From positions 1-44,289 of the forward strand of contig JANPBY010000212.1 in NCBI GenBank assembly GCA_031430645.1: DNA of 44,289 nt, given 5' to 3'. Shown one piece after another: positions 1-8,506 of this stretch. A program made the translations under genes and the position numbers. The notes under the pieces are model-generated. The model saw only the letters and a list, made by a program, of their open reading frames with translations, was not told the DNA's origin and ran no database searches. Each line of letters opens with the position of its first letter. Positions within the stretch are counted from its first letter, which is position 1. The DNA is from JANPBY01 sp031430645. GTDB taxonomy: Bacteria > Actinomycetota > Actinomycetes > DATJPE01.

Positions 1-1439
1 GCGGCTCCCCAACCCGCCCCCCTCCCCCCCGGTGTGTGTGTCTTTTGGTCCCCCACCGGCGGGGTGCCGCCTCCGCACCCCCACACACCGCGGGGGTCGG
101 GGCGGACGAGGGAGCGGAGGCGTTCGGCGCGTACGGCGAGCTCGCGCTCCGCGCCGTGATCGGTCGGGGTGTAGTAACGGCGGGTCAGCACGGCGTCGGG
201 GGCGTACTGCTGCTCGACCACACCGTGCGGGAAGTCGTGGGGATAGCGGTAGCCCTCCCCGTGCCCGATCTTCTGAGCACCGGCGTAGTGCGCGTCGCGC
301 AACCCCGGTGGCACCGGACCACCGACGCCGGCCCTGACGTCGGACGTCGCCGCGCCGATCGCGAGGATGACAGCGTTGGACTTCGGCGCAAGGCTCAGGT
401 GGATGACGGCCTGTGCCAAGTTGATCTGCGCCTCGGGATAGCCGACAAGCGACACGGCCTGCATCGCCGCGACCGCAAGGGGCAGTGCGGTGGGGTCGGC
501 CATCCCGACGTCCTCGCTCGCGAGAATCACCAGCCGCCGAGCAACGAACCGCGGGTCCTCCCCCGCCTCGACCATTCGCGCGAGGTAGTGCAGGGCCGCG
601 TCGACGTCGCTCCCGCGGATGCTCTTGATCAGCGCACTGGTGATGTCGTAGTGCTGGTCCCCATCGCGGTCGTAGCGCACGGCGGCCCGGTCGATGGCTT
701 GCTCGACGTCGGCGACGGTGACTTCGGTCGAGCCGCGGGCCTGTGTCGCTGCGGCCGCTGCCTCGAGTGCGGTGAGCCCCCACCGGGCGTCACCACCGGA
801 GAGCCGGGTGAGCTGGTCGAGAGTGTCATCGGCCACCGAGAGCCCGGAGGTGCCGAGGCCGCGCGGGTCAGTGACGGCCCGCTCGAGCAGCAGCCGTACG
901 CCGTCGGCCTCGAGCGGCCGCAATGTGAGCAGGACGCTGCGCGACAGCAAGGGGGCGATCACTGCGAAGTGCGGGTTCTCGGTGGTGGCCGCGATCAGGG
1001 TGATCCAGCGGTTCTCGACGGCCGGCAGGAGCGCGTCCTGTTGGGTCTTGGAGAACCGGTGCACCTCGTCCACGAAGAGCACGGTTTCCCGGCCGCCGGC
1101 CCCGAGAGCACGACGGGCATCCTCGATCACGAGGCGCACATCCTTGACCCCAGCAGTCACCGCCGAGAGCTCGATGAAGGCCCTGTCGGTGGCATGGGCC
1201 ACGAGATAGGCGAGCGTCGTCTTTCCGGTGCCCGGAGGTCCCCAGAGCAGCACCGAGACCGGCGACGTACCCCCACCGGCGGCCGCCCCGTCAACCAATC
1301 GGCGCAATGGCGCCCCTGCGCCGAGGAGGTGGTCCTGACCGACGACTTCATCGACGGTGCGGGGACGCATGCGTACGGCCAGCGGAGCGTTGGCCGCCGC
1401 CCGCTCGTCGCCAGCGGAGGTGAACAGGTCCGCGGTCAT
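1..1439 (-). CDS. rarA: Replication-associated recombination protein A, RarA/MgsA AAA+ ATPase (3' end open at window edge)
   Basis: This is an AAA+ ATPase of the RarA/MgsA/WRNIP1 family, which acts at stalled replication forks and resembles clamp-loader subunits. Reading on the minus strand from ATG at 1439, I see the Walker A GPPGTGKTT near residue 63, a Walker B LFVDEVHRF near 115, the sensor ATTENPHF, and the family C-terminal region ending around LTRRYYTPTDHGAERE. The start shares one base with the aspS stop (TGATG), so the genes are probably co-transcribed. The frame stays open to base 1. The normal family end, about 445-450 residues, is reached near base 100; beyond it comes a low-complexity Gly/Pro-rich tail with no stop. 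That tail may be real, or may reflect an indel or assembly edge in the homopolymer-rich first 60 bases. Identity is secure; the 3' end is not. Confidence 0.93.
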   Translation of the reverse strand, partial: MTADLFTSAGDERAAANAPLAVRMRPRTVDEVVGQDHLLGAGAPLRRLVDGAAAGGGTSPVSVLLWGPPGTGKTTLAYLVAHATDRAFIELSAVTAGVKDVRLVIEDARRALGAGGRETVLFVDEVHRFSKTQQDALLPAVENRWITLIAATTENPHFAVIAPLLSRSVLLTLRPLEADGVRLLLERAVTDPRGLGTSGLSVADDTLDQLTRLSGGDARWGLTALEAAAAATQARGSTEVTVADVEQAIDRAAVRYDRDGDQHYDITSALIKSIRGSDVDAALHYLARMVEAGEDPRFVARRLVILASEDVGMADPTALPLAVAAMQAVSLVGYPEAQINLAQAVIHLSLAPKSNAVILAIGAATSDVRAGVGGPVPPGLRDAHYAGAQKIGHGEGYRYPHDFPHGVVEQQYAPDAVLTRRYYTPTDHGAERELAVRAERLRSLVRPDPRGVWGCGGGTPPVGDQKTHTPGGRGAGWGA

Positions 1440-3205
1440 CAGCCGGTAGCAGGAGGTGGTGCATCGATACCGGCTTCCTTGCGCTGCTCCCCGGTGATGG
1501 GGGCCGGAGCAGCCGTCAGGGGGTCGTAGCCCCCGCCGGTCTTCGGGAACGCGATGACGTCGCGGATGGACTCAGTGCCCGACAGCAGCGCGCAGATGCG
1601 GTCCCACCCGAAGGCGATGCCGCCGTGCGGAGGTGCCCCGAAGGCGAACGCATCCAGCAGGAAGCCGAACTTCTCCTGCGCCTCGGCCTCGCTCAAGCCC
1701 ATCACGGCGAAGACTCGCTCCTGGATGTCGCGACGGTGGATACGGAGCGACCCGCCACCGATCTCGTTGCCGTTGCAGACGATGTCGTAGGCATAGGCGA
1801 GCGCGGGACCGGGGTCGGTGTCGAAGGTGTCGACGAACTCGGCCTTCGGTGAGGTGAAGGCATGGTGCACGGCTGTCCAGGCACCGGCCCCCAACGCGAC
1901 ATCTCCGCTGGCCGTGGCATCCGAGGAGGGTTCGAACAGCGGTGCGTCGACCACCCACAGGAATGACCAGCCCGACTCGTCGATGAGCCCACCGCGTCGG
2001 GCGATCTCGGCCCGGGCCGCGCCGAGCAGTGCGCGTGACGCCTTCACCGGGCCGGCAGCAAAGAACACGCAGTCCCCGGGAGCCGCCCCCACGTGCTCGG
2101 CCAGGCCCGCGCGTTCGGAGTCCGTGAGGTTCTTGGCTACCGGGCCGCCGAGCCCGCCGTCCTCGGCGATCAACACATAGGCCAGGCCTTTGGCGCCGCG
2201 CTGCTTGGCCCACTCCTGCCACGCGTCGAGCTGCTTGCGGGGCTGGGAAGCGCCACCGGGCATGACGACCGAACCGACGTACGGCGCCTGGAAGACCCTG
2301 AACTCGGTGTCGGCGAAGTAGTCAGTGCATTCGGTGAGCTCGAGGTCGAAACGCAGGTCGGGCTTGTCGGAGCCGTACCGCCGCATCGATTCGGCATAGG
2401 TGAGCCGCGGGATCGGCACGGTGATCTCGTGGCCGATGAGTCGCCACAGCGCATCGAGGACCGCCTCAGCAAGCTCGATGATGTCGTCCTGCTCGACGAA
2501 GCTCATCTCGATGTCGAGCTGGGTGAACTCGGGCTGCCGATCGGCGCGGAAGTCCTCGTCGCGATAGCACCGCGCGATCTGGAAGTAGCGTTCGAGCCCA
2601 CCGACCATAAGCAGCTGCTTGAACAGCTGCGGGCTCTGCGGCAGGGCGTACCAGCTGCCCGGCTGCAAACGCGCCGGAACCAGGAAGTCGCGGGCCCCCT
2701 CGGGCGTCGAGCGGGTCAGGGTCGGGGTCTCGACCTCGACGAAGTCACGGGCGTGGAGCACCTCGCGGGCGGCCCGGTTGACCTCCGAGCGAAGTCGGAG
2801 AGCGCGCGCCGGACCGGAGCGCCGCAGATCGAGGTAGCGGTAGCGGAGGCGGGCCTCTTCGCCGACCTCGACGTGGTCATCGATCTGGAACGGCAGCGGT
2901 GCTGACTCACTGAGCACCTCGACGCCCGTGGCAACGACCTCGATCTCGCCCGTCGGCAGGTCCGGGTTCGCGTTGCCCTCGGGCCGCGCGGACACCTCAC
3001 CGGTGACGCGCAGGCAGTACTCACTGCGCAGCCCATGAGCGACGCTCTCATCCCGCACCACGACCTGGACGACTCCGGAGGCGTCCCGGAGGTCCAGGAA
3101 GGCCACACCCCCGTGATCGCGTCGACGAGCCACCCACCCGGTCAGGGTGACGGTCTGGCCGGCGTGCTCGGCACGCAGGGTGCCGGACTCGTGGGTGCGG
3201 AGCAC
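1439..3205 (-). CDS. aspS: Aspartyl-tRNA synthetase, bacterial type
   Basis: Class II aminoacyl-tRNA synthetase of 588 residues that charges tRNA-Asp in the cytoplasm. In many actinobacteria this enzyme is non-discriminating and also aspartylates tRNA-Asn for the GatCAB route; the sequence alone does not settle that here. An N-terminal OB-fold anticodon-binding domain (about 1-105, with GWVARRRDHGGV) is followed by the catalytic core with motif 2 (FQIARCYRDEDFRADRQPEF), a central GAD-type insertion (about 290-410), and motif 3 (GIAFGWDRICALLSG) near the C-terminus. The length is typical of bacterial AspRS. The GTG start at 3205 matches the family N-terminus (LRTHESGTLR). It lies 40 bp downstream of hisS and overlaps rarA by one base. 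Confidence 0.97.
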   Translation of the reverse strand: MLRTHESGTLRAEHAGQTVTLTGWVARRRDHGGVAFLDLRDASGVVQVVVRDESVAHGLRSEYCLRVTGEVSARPEGNANPDLPTGEIEVVATGVEVLSESAPLPFQIDDHVEVGEEARLRYRYLDLRRSGPARALRLRSEVNRAAREVLHARDFVEVETPTLTRSTPEGARDFLVPARLQPGSWYALPQSPQLFKQLLMVGGLERYFQIARCYRDEDFRADRQPEFTQLDIEMSFVEQDDIIELAEAVLDALWRLIGHEITVPIPRLTYAESMRRYGSDKPDLRFDLELTECTDYFADTEFRVFQAPYVGSVVMPGGASQPRKQLDAWQEWAKQRGAKGLAYVLIAEDGGLGGPVAKNLTDSERAGLAEHVGAAPGDCVFFAAGPVKASRALLGAARAEIARRGGLIDESGWSFLWVVDAPLFEPSSDATASGDVALGAGAWTAVHHAFTSPKAEFVDTFDTDPGPALAYAYDIVCNGNEIGGGSLRIHRRDIQERVFAVMGLSEAEAQEKFGFLLDAFAFGAPPHGGIAFGWDRICALLSGTESIRDVIAFPKTGGGYDPLTAAPAPITGEQRKEAGIDAPPPATG

Positions 3206-3245
3206 TGGTTGGTCCTTTGGTTTGCGGCAGCAGGAAGCCGCCAGA

Positions 3246-4592
3246 CTACGCGGGCTCGCCAGGCAGCAGACGCGGCCGCAAATCGGCAGCGGGAGGGGAC
3301 CAGTCTTGCGCCCTCGCCGCCCCCTGGTCCCCGGAGCGGATGTCCTTCACCTCTCCGGTGCCCGGCTGCTCGCTCGAGGGAAACCAGACGAAGGGGATGC
3401 CGCGGCGGTCGGCGTACCGGATCTGCTTGCCGAACTTCTCGGCCACCGGGGCAACCTCAGCGGCGATCCCCCGCGCTCGCAACGAAGAAGCTGTGCGGTC
3501 GGACTCGGCCCTGGTCTCTTCCGACGTGACCGCGACCAGGACACACGTGGGTACGGCTCGCGAGCTGCGCACGAGGTCCTGGCTGAGCAAACGCGAGACC
3601 AGCCTGGTGACGCCGACCGAGATACCCACGCCTGGGTACGTCGTGTCCCCATCGGAGGCCAGTGCGTCATAGCGGCCTCCCGAACACACCGATCCGAGAC
3701 CCTCGTGCCCTACGAGGACGGTCTCGTAGACAGTCCCGGTGTAGTAGTCCAACCCGCGCGCGATCCGGAGGTCGGCGACGACGAAGCCGGGTACGGCCGC
3801 CCTGGCGGCTTCAACGACCCGCACCAACTCGGTCATGCCCTCATCGAGCAACGGGTCGCTGACGCCCAGCGCGGCCACGCGGTCAGCCACCGACCCGTCG
3901 TCGGCCTGGATGGAGGCGAAGGCCAGGACCAGCTCGGCCTGCGCCGGCGTCGCCCCGAGCTCGCCCTCGAGCAGCCGGCCGACCTCGATGGGACCGATCT
4001 TGTCGATCTTGTCGACGGTGCGCAGGACGCCGCCGAGGTCCTCGAAGCCAACTCCCCGAAAGAACCCCTGGGAAACCTTGCGGTTGTTGACCTGCATCCG
4101 GACCGGCGGAATCGGGAGCCCGGCCAGCGCCTCAGCCAACACGACCGGCAGCTCGGCCTCGTAGTGAAACGGCAGCACACCTTGACCGACCACATCGATG
4201 TCTGCTTGCAGGAACTCGCGATAGCGACCCTCCTGCGGCCGCTCGCCGCGCCAACACTTCTGGATCTGGTAGCGCTTGAAAGGGAAGTCAAGCTTCCCGG
4301 AGTTCTCAAGAACATAGCGAGCGAACGGGACCGTCAGGTCGTAGTGCAGAGCGAGCCCGGCAGCGTCGAGCGCGTCGTCCGGATCGGCCTGCAGACGCCG
4401 AAGGATGTACACCTCCTTGTCGATCTCGCCCTTGCTCAAAAGCTGCTCGAGAGGCTCGACCGACCGAGTCTCCAGCGAGGAGTAGCCCCAGAGCTCGAAG
4501 GTCGTCCGCAGACGATCGACAATCGCCTGCTCGACGAGACGCCCAGCGGGGAGCCACTCGGGAAAGCCAGACAGCGGCGTGGGTCGGGCCAT
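3246..4592 (-). CDS. hisS: Histidyl-tRNA synthetase
   Basis: Class II synthetase of 448 residues that charges tRNA-His. Visible family signatures are motif 2 (KRYQIQKCWRGERPQEGRYR) near residue 110, the histidine-binding segment RGLDYYTGTVYE near 265, and the motif 3 region with GGRYDALA and VGISVGVTRL. A C-terminal anticodon-binding domain with CVLVAVTSEE occupies the last roughly 100 residues. The ATG start at 4592 lies two bases after the stop of the upstream hydrolase gene, so the two are almost certainly translated from one message. The C-terminal tail after about residue 425 is Pro/Arg-rich and less conserved. Confidence 0.97.
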   Translation of the reverse strand: MARPTPLSGFPEWLPAGRLVEQAIVDRLRTTFELWGYSSLETRSVEPLEQLLSKGEIDKEVYILRRLQADPDDALDAAGLALHYDLTVPFARYVLENSGKLDFPFKRYQIQKCWRGERPQEGRYREFLQADIDVVGQGVLPFHYEAELPVVLAEALAGLPIPPVRMQVNNRKVSQGFFRGVGFEDLGGVLRTVDKIDKIGPIEVGRLLEGELGATPAQAELVLAFASIQADDGSVADRVAALGVSDPLLDEGMTELVRVVEAARAAVPGFVVADLRIARGLDYYTGTVYETVLVGHEGLGSVCSGGRYDALASDGDTTYPGVGISVGVTRLVSRLLSQDLVRSSRAVPTCVLVAVTSEETRAESDRTASSLRARGIAAEVAPVAEKFGKQIRYADRRGIPFVWFPSSEQPGTGEVKDIRSGDQGAARAQDWSPPAADLRPRLLPGEPA

Positions 4593-4594
4593 GG

Positions 4595-5296
4595 TCAGAG
4601 ACCTCGACTCGGGCCGACGGACGGAAGCAACGCGGCCTCAGCCAGGAAGGGATTGGTGAGTCGCTCTCGCCCGATGGTGGTCTGCGGCCCGTGCCCGGGG
4701 AGCACCACGACCTCGTCGCCCAGTGGCAGCACCTTGGTGGCGAGACTGGTGAGCATGGCCTCATAGGAGCCACCCCGCAGGTCCGTACGTCCGATCGATC
4801 CGGCGAAGAGCAGGTCTCCGGACCAGCACAGCGCGGGGTCTTCCCCCGCCGACTCGGAGCGGAAGATCACCGAACCGGCCGTGTGCCCAGGCGTGTGCTC
4901 GATGACGAGGTCGAGTCCCGCGATGCGCAGAGGGGTCGAGTCGTCGAAGAGCCGTACGTCGTCGGGCTCCGTCCACTCCAGGCGCCCACCGAAGAGCTGG
5001 CTGGTCTCAGGGGACAACCAGGCCATCGGGTCTACGAGCTGCTCGGCGTCCTCGGAGTGGATGTAGGCGGGGATCCCGCGAGCGCCACACACCGGCGCTA
5101 CGGAGAACGTGTGGTCGAGATGACCGTGGGTGAGCAACACGGCGACCGGCTGCAACCGGTGCTCGCGAAGCACGGTGTCCAACTGCGCCTCGACCCCGAT
5201 GCCTGGGTCGATGACGATGCACTCCTCACCCGCGGCGGGTGCGACGACGTAGCAGTTCGTAGCGAAGGCCTGCGCGGGGAAGCCCACGACGAGCAC
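4595..5296 (-). CDS. MBL-fold metallo-hydrolase, glyoxalase II-like
   Basis: Metallo-beta-lactamase fold hydrolase of 233 residues related to hydroxyacylglutathione hydrolase. The Zn-binding THGHLDHT motif is near residue 56, a second metal ligand occurs in HTPGHTAGSV near 133, the bridging aspartate is probably in WSGDLLFAGS, and the last His is in LPGHGPQTTIGRE. The C-terminal substrate-binding extension of true glyoxalase II is missing, so this is a short YcbL-type protein whose thioester substrate is unknown. Many actinomycetes use mycothiol rather than glutathione. It is the first gene of the minus-strand hisS-aspS-rarA run. A gene of this type next to hisS and a cyclophilin gene is conserved in actinobacteria. 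The 169-bp gap to the divergent cyclophilin gene must contain promoters for both. Confidence 0.88.
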   Translation of the reverse strand: MLVVGFPAQAFATNCYVVAPAAGEECIVIDPGIGVEAQLDTVLREHRLQPVAVLLTHGHLDHTFSVAPVCGARGIPAYIHSEDAEQLVDPMAWLSPETSQLFGGRLEWTEPDDVRLFDDSTPLRIAGLDLVIEHTPGHTAGSVIFRSESAGEDPALCWSGDLLFAGSIGRTDLRGGSYEAMLTSLATKVLPLGDEVVVLPGHGPQTTIGRERLTNPFLAEAALLPSVGPSRGL

Positions 5297-5465
5297 GGCG
5301 GATCTCCTCGGGCGCGGGAGCGGGACTGGGTACTCGGTGAGGCTACCGGCGCTGCGACCTCGCTGGGGACAACGGGCCCGCGTCGCCAGGCCGACACCTG
5401 GCCCGCCTACACTGGCCGCCGTCGCGCCGGGACTCCGTCGCGCATGAGCCGACCAGGGGGTCAGC

Positions 5466-6308
5466 GTGGCTGGGCAGAAGCGCGAACGTGAAGTCGAGCG
5501 GGCGCGGTACGAGCGTCAGCAGGCGCGTCGTGCGCAGCGAAGTGAGAAGACCAAGCGCCGTGAGCGGATCATCGCCACGGTCGTCGTCGCTGTCCTGGCC
5601 GTCGGCGGCTTCGCCTACCTGGGTACGGTCCTCAACAACGACGACGACACGAATGCTGCCCCCTCCACGTCCACGTCTCCTAACCCGACCGAGTCGCCAT
5701 CTCCCTCGACCTCGACCCAACCGTCCGCACTCGACTGTGCGGAGCCCAACGGCGACAAGCCCAGCGGCAAGCAGTACGACGACGCCCCTCCCATCACGTT
5801 GAAGCCTGACACGGTCTACTCGGTGACACTGGTGACCAACTGCGGGGACATCGGCATCGAGTTCGCCGCGGAAGCTGCCCCGGTGAATGTCGCCTCCTTC
5901 ATTGGCTTGGCCAACGACGGCTTCTTCGACAACACCAACTGCCATCGATTGACGACGGAGGGCATCTTCGTCCTCCAGTGCGGCGACCCGATGGCTAACG
6001 GATCAGGCGGGCCCGGGTATGAGTTGCCCGACGAGAACCTGCCGGAGGACGGCGCCAACAACTACCCGGCCGGCACAGTGGCCATGGCCAATGCCGGGGC
6101 TGGTACCGGCGGCAGCCAGTTCTTCCTCGTCTACGACGACACAACTCTGGGTCCCAACTACACCATCCTGGGGACCATGACCTCAGGGCTCGACATCGTC
6201 CAGGCCGTTGGTGCCGAGGGCACCGCGGACGGATCGCCCGATGGCCCCCCGAAGCAGCCCGTGCAGATTCTCACCGCCAAGACCGCAGAGACCACTCAGG
6301 TCGGCTAA
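5466..6308 (+). CDS. Membrane-anchored cyclophilin-type peptidyl-prolyl cis-trans isomerase
   Basis: A 280-residue extracytoplasmic foldase. The N-terminus (about 1-36) is highly charged and coiled-coil-like, followed by one membrane helix (IIATVVVAVLAVGGFAYLG), a Ser/Thr/Pro linker (about 60-85), and a cyclophilin domain from about 110. The cyclophilin core shows the catalytic Arg in CHRL, the GPGYELPDEN segment, GTVAMANAGAGTGGSQFF with the active-site Gln/Phe, and LGPNYTILG. A type II membrane topology with the catalytic domain outside is inferred. The GTG start at 5466 gives the usual MAGQKRERE beginning. It ends two bases before the DUF349 gene. The equivalent M. tuberculosis gene (Rv2582) also sits between rel and the glyoxalase gene. 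Confidence 0.93.
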   Translation: MAGQKREREVERARYERQQARRAQRSEKTKRRERIIATVVVAVLAVGGFAYLGTVLNNDDDTNAAPSTSTSPNPTESPSPSTSTQPSALDCAEPNGDKPSGKQYDDAPPITLKPDTVYSVTLVTNCGDIGIEFAAEAAPVNVASFIGLANDGFFDNTNCHRLTTEGIFVLQCGDPMANGSGGPGYELPDENLPEDGANNYPAGTVAMANAGAGTGGSQFFLVYDDTTLGPNYTILGTMTSGLDIVQAVGAEGTADGSPDGPPKQPVQILTAKTAETTQVG

Positions 6309-6310
6309 CC

Positions 6311-7912
6311 ATGACAGATCACGGCACGGATGACCTCGACAAGACGGCTGCAGAGCCTTCAGCCGCAACTCCTTCATTGGAAGTCCCCGAGGTCACCGCC
6401 CCCGAGGTCACGGTCCTTGACGTGCTGGTGCTCGACCCCAACACCGCAGAACCGGTGACCGCCGAGTTGGCGGTGAACGACCCGGAGTTGGCTGAGGCCG
6501 TGGCCGCCGAGGCCATCGCCGACCCGGCTGCCTCCTCGGCAGCCACACTCGAACCTGACGCGGCCCTAGTCGCGCCGTCGGTTCCCGTGCCACACGCACC
6601 ACGCACAGCCCAGACCGCGATGATCCCGGCCATTCCCCTAGCGGCGGCAGGCACCAACGCAACGCTGACATCGGGGCCGACCCCTGAATCGTTTGGCCGA
6701 GTGGACGCCGATGGCACCGTATTCGTCCGGACGTCTGCGGGAGAGGTTCCCGTTGGGCAGTTCCAAGCGGGTTCGCCGGACGAGGCCTTGGCCTACTACA
6801 TCCGCAAGTTCACTGCCCTGGAGACTGAGGTCGTCCTGCTGGAGCAACGGCTCAGCGGCGGCGCCGACGTCGCCGTCGATGAGGCTGCGGCCACCGTCGA
6901 TCGGATCACTGCTGCCCTGGAGACCCCGCAGGTCGTCGGCGACATCGACGGGCTTCGCGCCCGGGTCGCAGCGCTCACCCCGGCCATCGAGAAGCGTAGG
7001 GCCGCCGCGCGCGCCGCGAAGTCCAAAGCGCGAGAGGCAGCCAAGGCTGCTCGAGAGGCCATCGTGGTCGAGGCCGAAAGTCTCGCGGAGGCGACGAGTT
7101 GGAAGTCCTCAGGAGATCGCCTGCGTGTGCTCCTCGACGAGTGGAAGGTCGCGCCCCGCGTTGACCGCGGCACCGAGCAAGCGCTGTGGAAGCGATTCTC
7201 CGCCGCGCGCAACCACTTCGACCGTCGCCGCCGAGCACACTTCGCCAAGCTGTCGGGTGAGCAGTCCGAGGCCAAGGCCACCAAGACCGCCCTGGTCAAG
7301 GAGGCCGAGGAGCTCAGCACCTCAACCGACTGGGCGCCCACGGCCACCAAATTCCGCACGCTCATGGACGAGTGGAAGGCATCGGGGCGGGCCAGTCGTA
7401 GCGACGACGACGCCCTGTGGAGCCGCTTCCGGGCCGCTCAGGACACCTTCTTCTCCGCCCGGTCCGCTGCCTTCGACGAGCGCGACGCCGGCCAGTCGGA
7501 CAACCTCGCGGCCAAGGAAGCACTCGCCACCGCGGCAGAAGCGCTGCTCCCCCTCGGGGACTTGGCGACTGCCAAGTCATCGCTTCGGGACATCCAGGAG
7601 CGCTGGGAAAGGCTGGGACACGTTCCGCGCAGCGACAAGGAGCGGGTTGACGGACGGCTGCGCCGTGTCGAGCAGGCGATCCGCGAAGCAGAGGAGAGCA
7701 AGTGGAAGCGCACGAACCCCGAGGCACGCGCCCGGGCTGAGGCGACGGTGGAGCTTCTCGAAACGGCGATTGCGAAACTCAACAAGACCCTGGCGTCCGC
7801 CACGGCAGCCGGCGACGCCAAGAAGATCGCAGAGACGACCGAAGCCCTAGAAGCCCGCCAGGCCTGGCTCGACGAGGCTCAGCGTGCCTTGACGGAGTTC
7901 AGCGGAGCCTGA
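6311..7912 (+). CDS. DUF349 repeat protein
   Basis: A 533-residue protein with an acidic, Ala/Val/Pro-rich disordered N-terminus (about 1-125), then a helical region carrying about three DUF349 repeats. The repeat units are recognisable as LLDEWK...WKRFSAARNHFDRRR (about 275-310), LMDEWK...WSRFRAAQDTFFSAR (about 350-390) and IQERWERLG...RLRRVEQAIRE (about 430-460). The C-terminus is a long coiled coil rich in Ala, Glu and Lys. DUF349 proteins are widespread in actinobacteria and their biochemical role is not established. It begins two bases after the cyclophilin stop and probably shares its transcript. No signal peptide or membrane helix is visible, so it is likely cytoplasmic. Confidence 0.9.
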   Translation: MTDHGTDDLDKTAAEPSAATPSLEVPEVTAPEVTVLDVLVLDPNTAEPVTAELAVNDPELAEAVAAEAIADPAASSAATLEPDAALVAPSVPVPHAPRTAQTAMIPAIPLAAAGTNATLTSGPTPESFGRVDADGTVFVRTSAGEVPVGQFQAGSPDEALAYYIRKFTALETEVVLLEQRLSGGADVAVDEAAATVDRITAALETPQVVGDIDGLRARVAALTPAIEKRRAAARAAKSKAREAAKAAREAIVVEAESLAEATSWKSSGDRLRVLLDEWKVAPRVDRGTEQALWKRFSAARNHFDRRRRAHFAKLSGEQSEAKATKTALVKEAEELSTSTDWAPTATKFRTLMDEWKASGRASRSDDDALWSRFRAAQDTFFSARSAAFDERDAGQSDNLAAKEALATAAEALLPLGDLATAKSSLRDIQERWERLGHVPRSDKERVDGRLRRVEQAIREAEESKWKRTNPEARARAEATVELLETAIAKLNKTLASATAAGDAKKIAETTEALEARQAWLDEAQRALTEFSGA

Positions 7913-7944
7913 CCGGCTAGGTGCGGATCTGCTCCTCGATCGAC

Positions 7945-7973
7945 GGAACCCCAGCGCGGTCCCGACGCGTCTA
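7945..7973 (+). promoter_or_regulatory. Candidate ECF-sigma-type promoter upstream of the sigma factor gene
   Basis: GGAACC (7945-7950) and CGTCTA (7968-7973) are separated by 17 bp. This matches the general ECF promoter layout (GGAAC -35, CGTC-type -10). It lies 32 bp upstream of the sigma factor GTG and suggests autoregulation. Found by eye only. Confidence 0.55.
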
Positions 7974-8005
7974 CCCTGCGACCACCGATGTGAGCGGGTG
8001 CGAAC

Positions 8006-8506
8006 GTGCGGCGCAACGAGGACTTCAGCGAGTACGTCGCTTCACGCTGGGTGGGGTTGGTTCGCTCGGCTGTGCTCCTCGGCTGCTCGCCCGCTAAAGC
8101 CGAGGACATGGTCCAGACGGCATTGATGAGGTGTCTCGTCAGCTGGAGCAAGGTGGAGCGGGCCGATGACCGGGATGCCTACGTCCATCGCGTACTCATC
8201 AACACCTTCACCTCTTCCCGGCGACGTCGTTGGACCGGGGAGCGGACCGTCGAGCGGCTCCCCGAGCTGACCAGCCTGGACGAGACCGGCGCCGTGGACG
8301 ATGCGGATGCAGTCCTCCGCTCGCTCGCAAGACTCAACTTTGACCAGCGAACCGTGGTGGTCCTGCGGTACTACGCCCATCTGACCGAGCTCCAGTCGGC
8401 CGAGGTGCTCGGCATCGCCCCCGGAACTGTGAAGAGCCGCCTGTCGCGAGCACTCGCTCTGCTCGCCGACGACCCCCAGCTGGCCGACCTGCGAGGTACG
8501 TCATGA
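8006..8506 (+). CDS. SigE-family ECF RNA polymerase sigma factor
   Basis: A 166-residue ECF sigma-70 factor with only regions 2 and 4. Region 2 is at about 1-75, including AKAEDMVQTALMRCLVSW and DAYVHRVLINTF. Region 4 is at about 105-155, including LNFDQRTVVVLRYYAHL and the helix-turn-helix SAEVLGIAPGTVKSRLSRAL. The size and the MRRNEDFSEYVASR start are typical of the actinobacterial SigE-type (SACE_1278-like) subfamily. The GTG start at 8006 has a weak ribosome-binding site. Its stop overlaps the downstream membrane protein start (ATGA), which implies translational coupling of the sigma factor to its partner. A GGAACC-N17-CGTCTA promoter sits just upstream. The stimulus is unknown. Confidence 0.92.
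   Translation: MRRNEDFSEYVASRWVGLVRSAVLLGCSPAKAEDMVQTALMRCLVSWSKVERADDRDAYVHRVLINTFTSSRRRRWTGERTVERLPELTSLDETGAVDDADAVLRSLARLNFDQRTVVVLRYYAHLTELQSAEVLGIAPGTVKSRLSRALALLADDPQLADLRGTS

Noticed and set aside
36..1529. A 497-codon plus-strand open frame
   Set aside because: It is the antisense shadow of rarA and the end of aspS; no family features.
3147..4766. A 539-codon plus-strand open frame
   Set aside because: Antisense shadow of hisS and neighbours; the minus-strand frame has all synthetase motifs.
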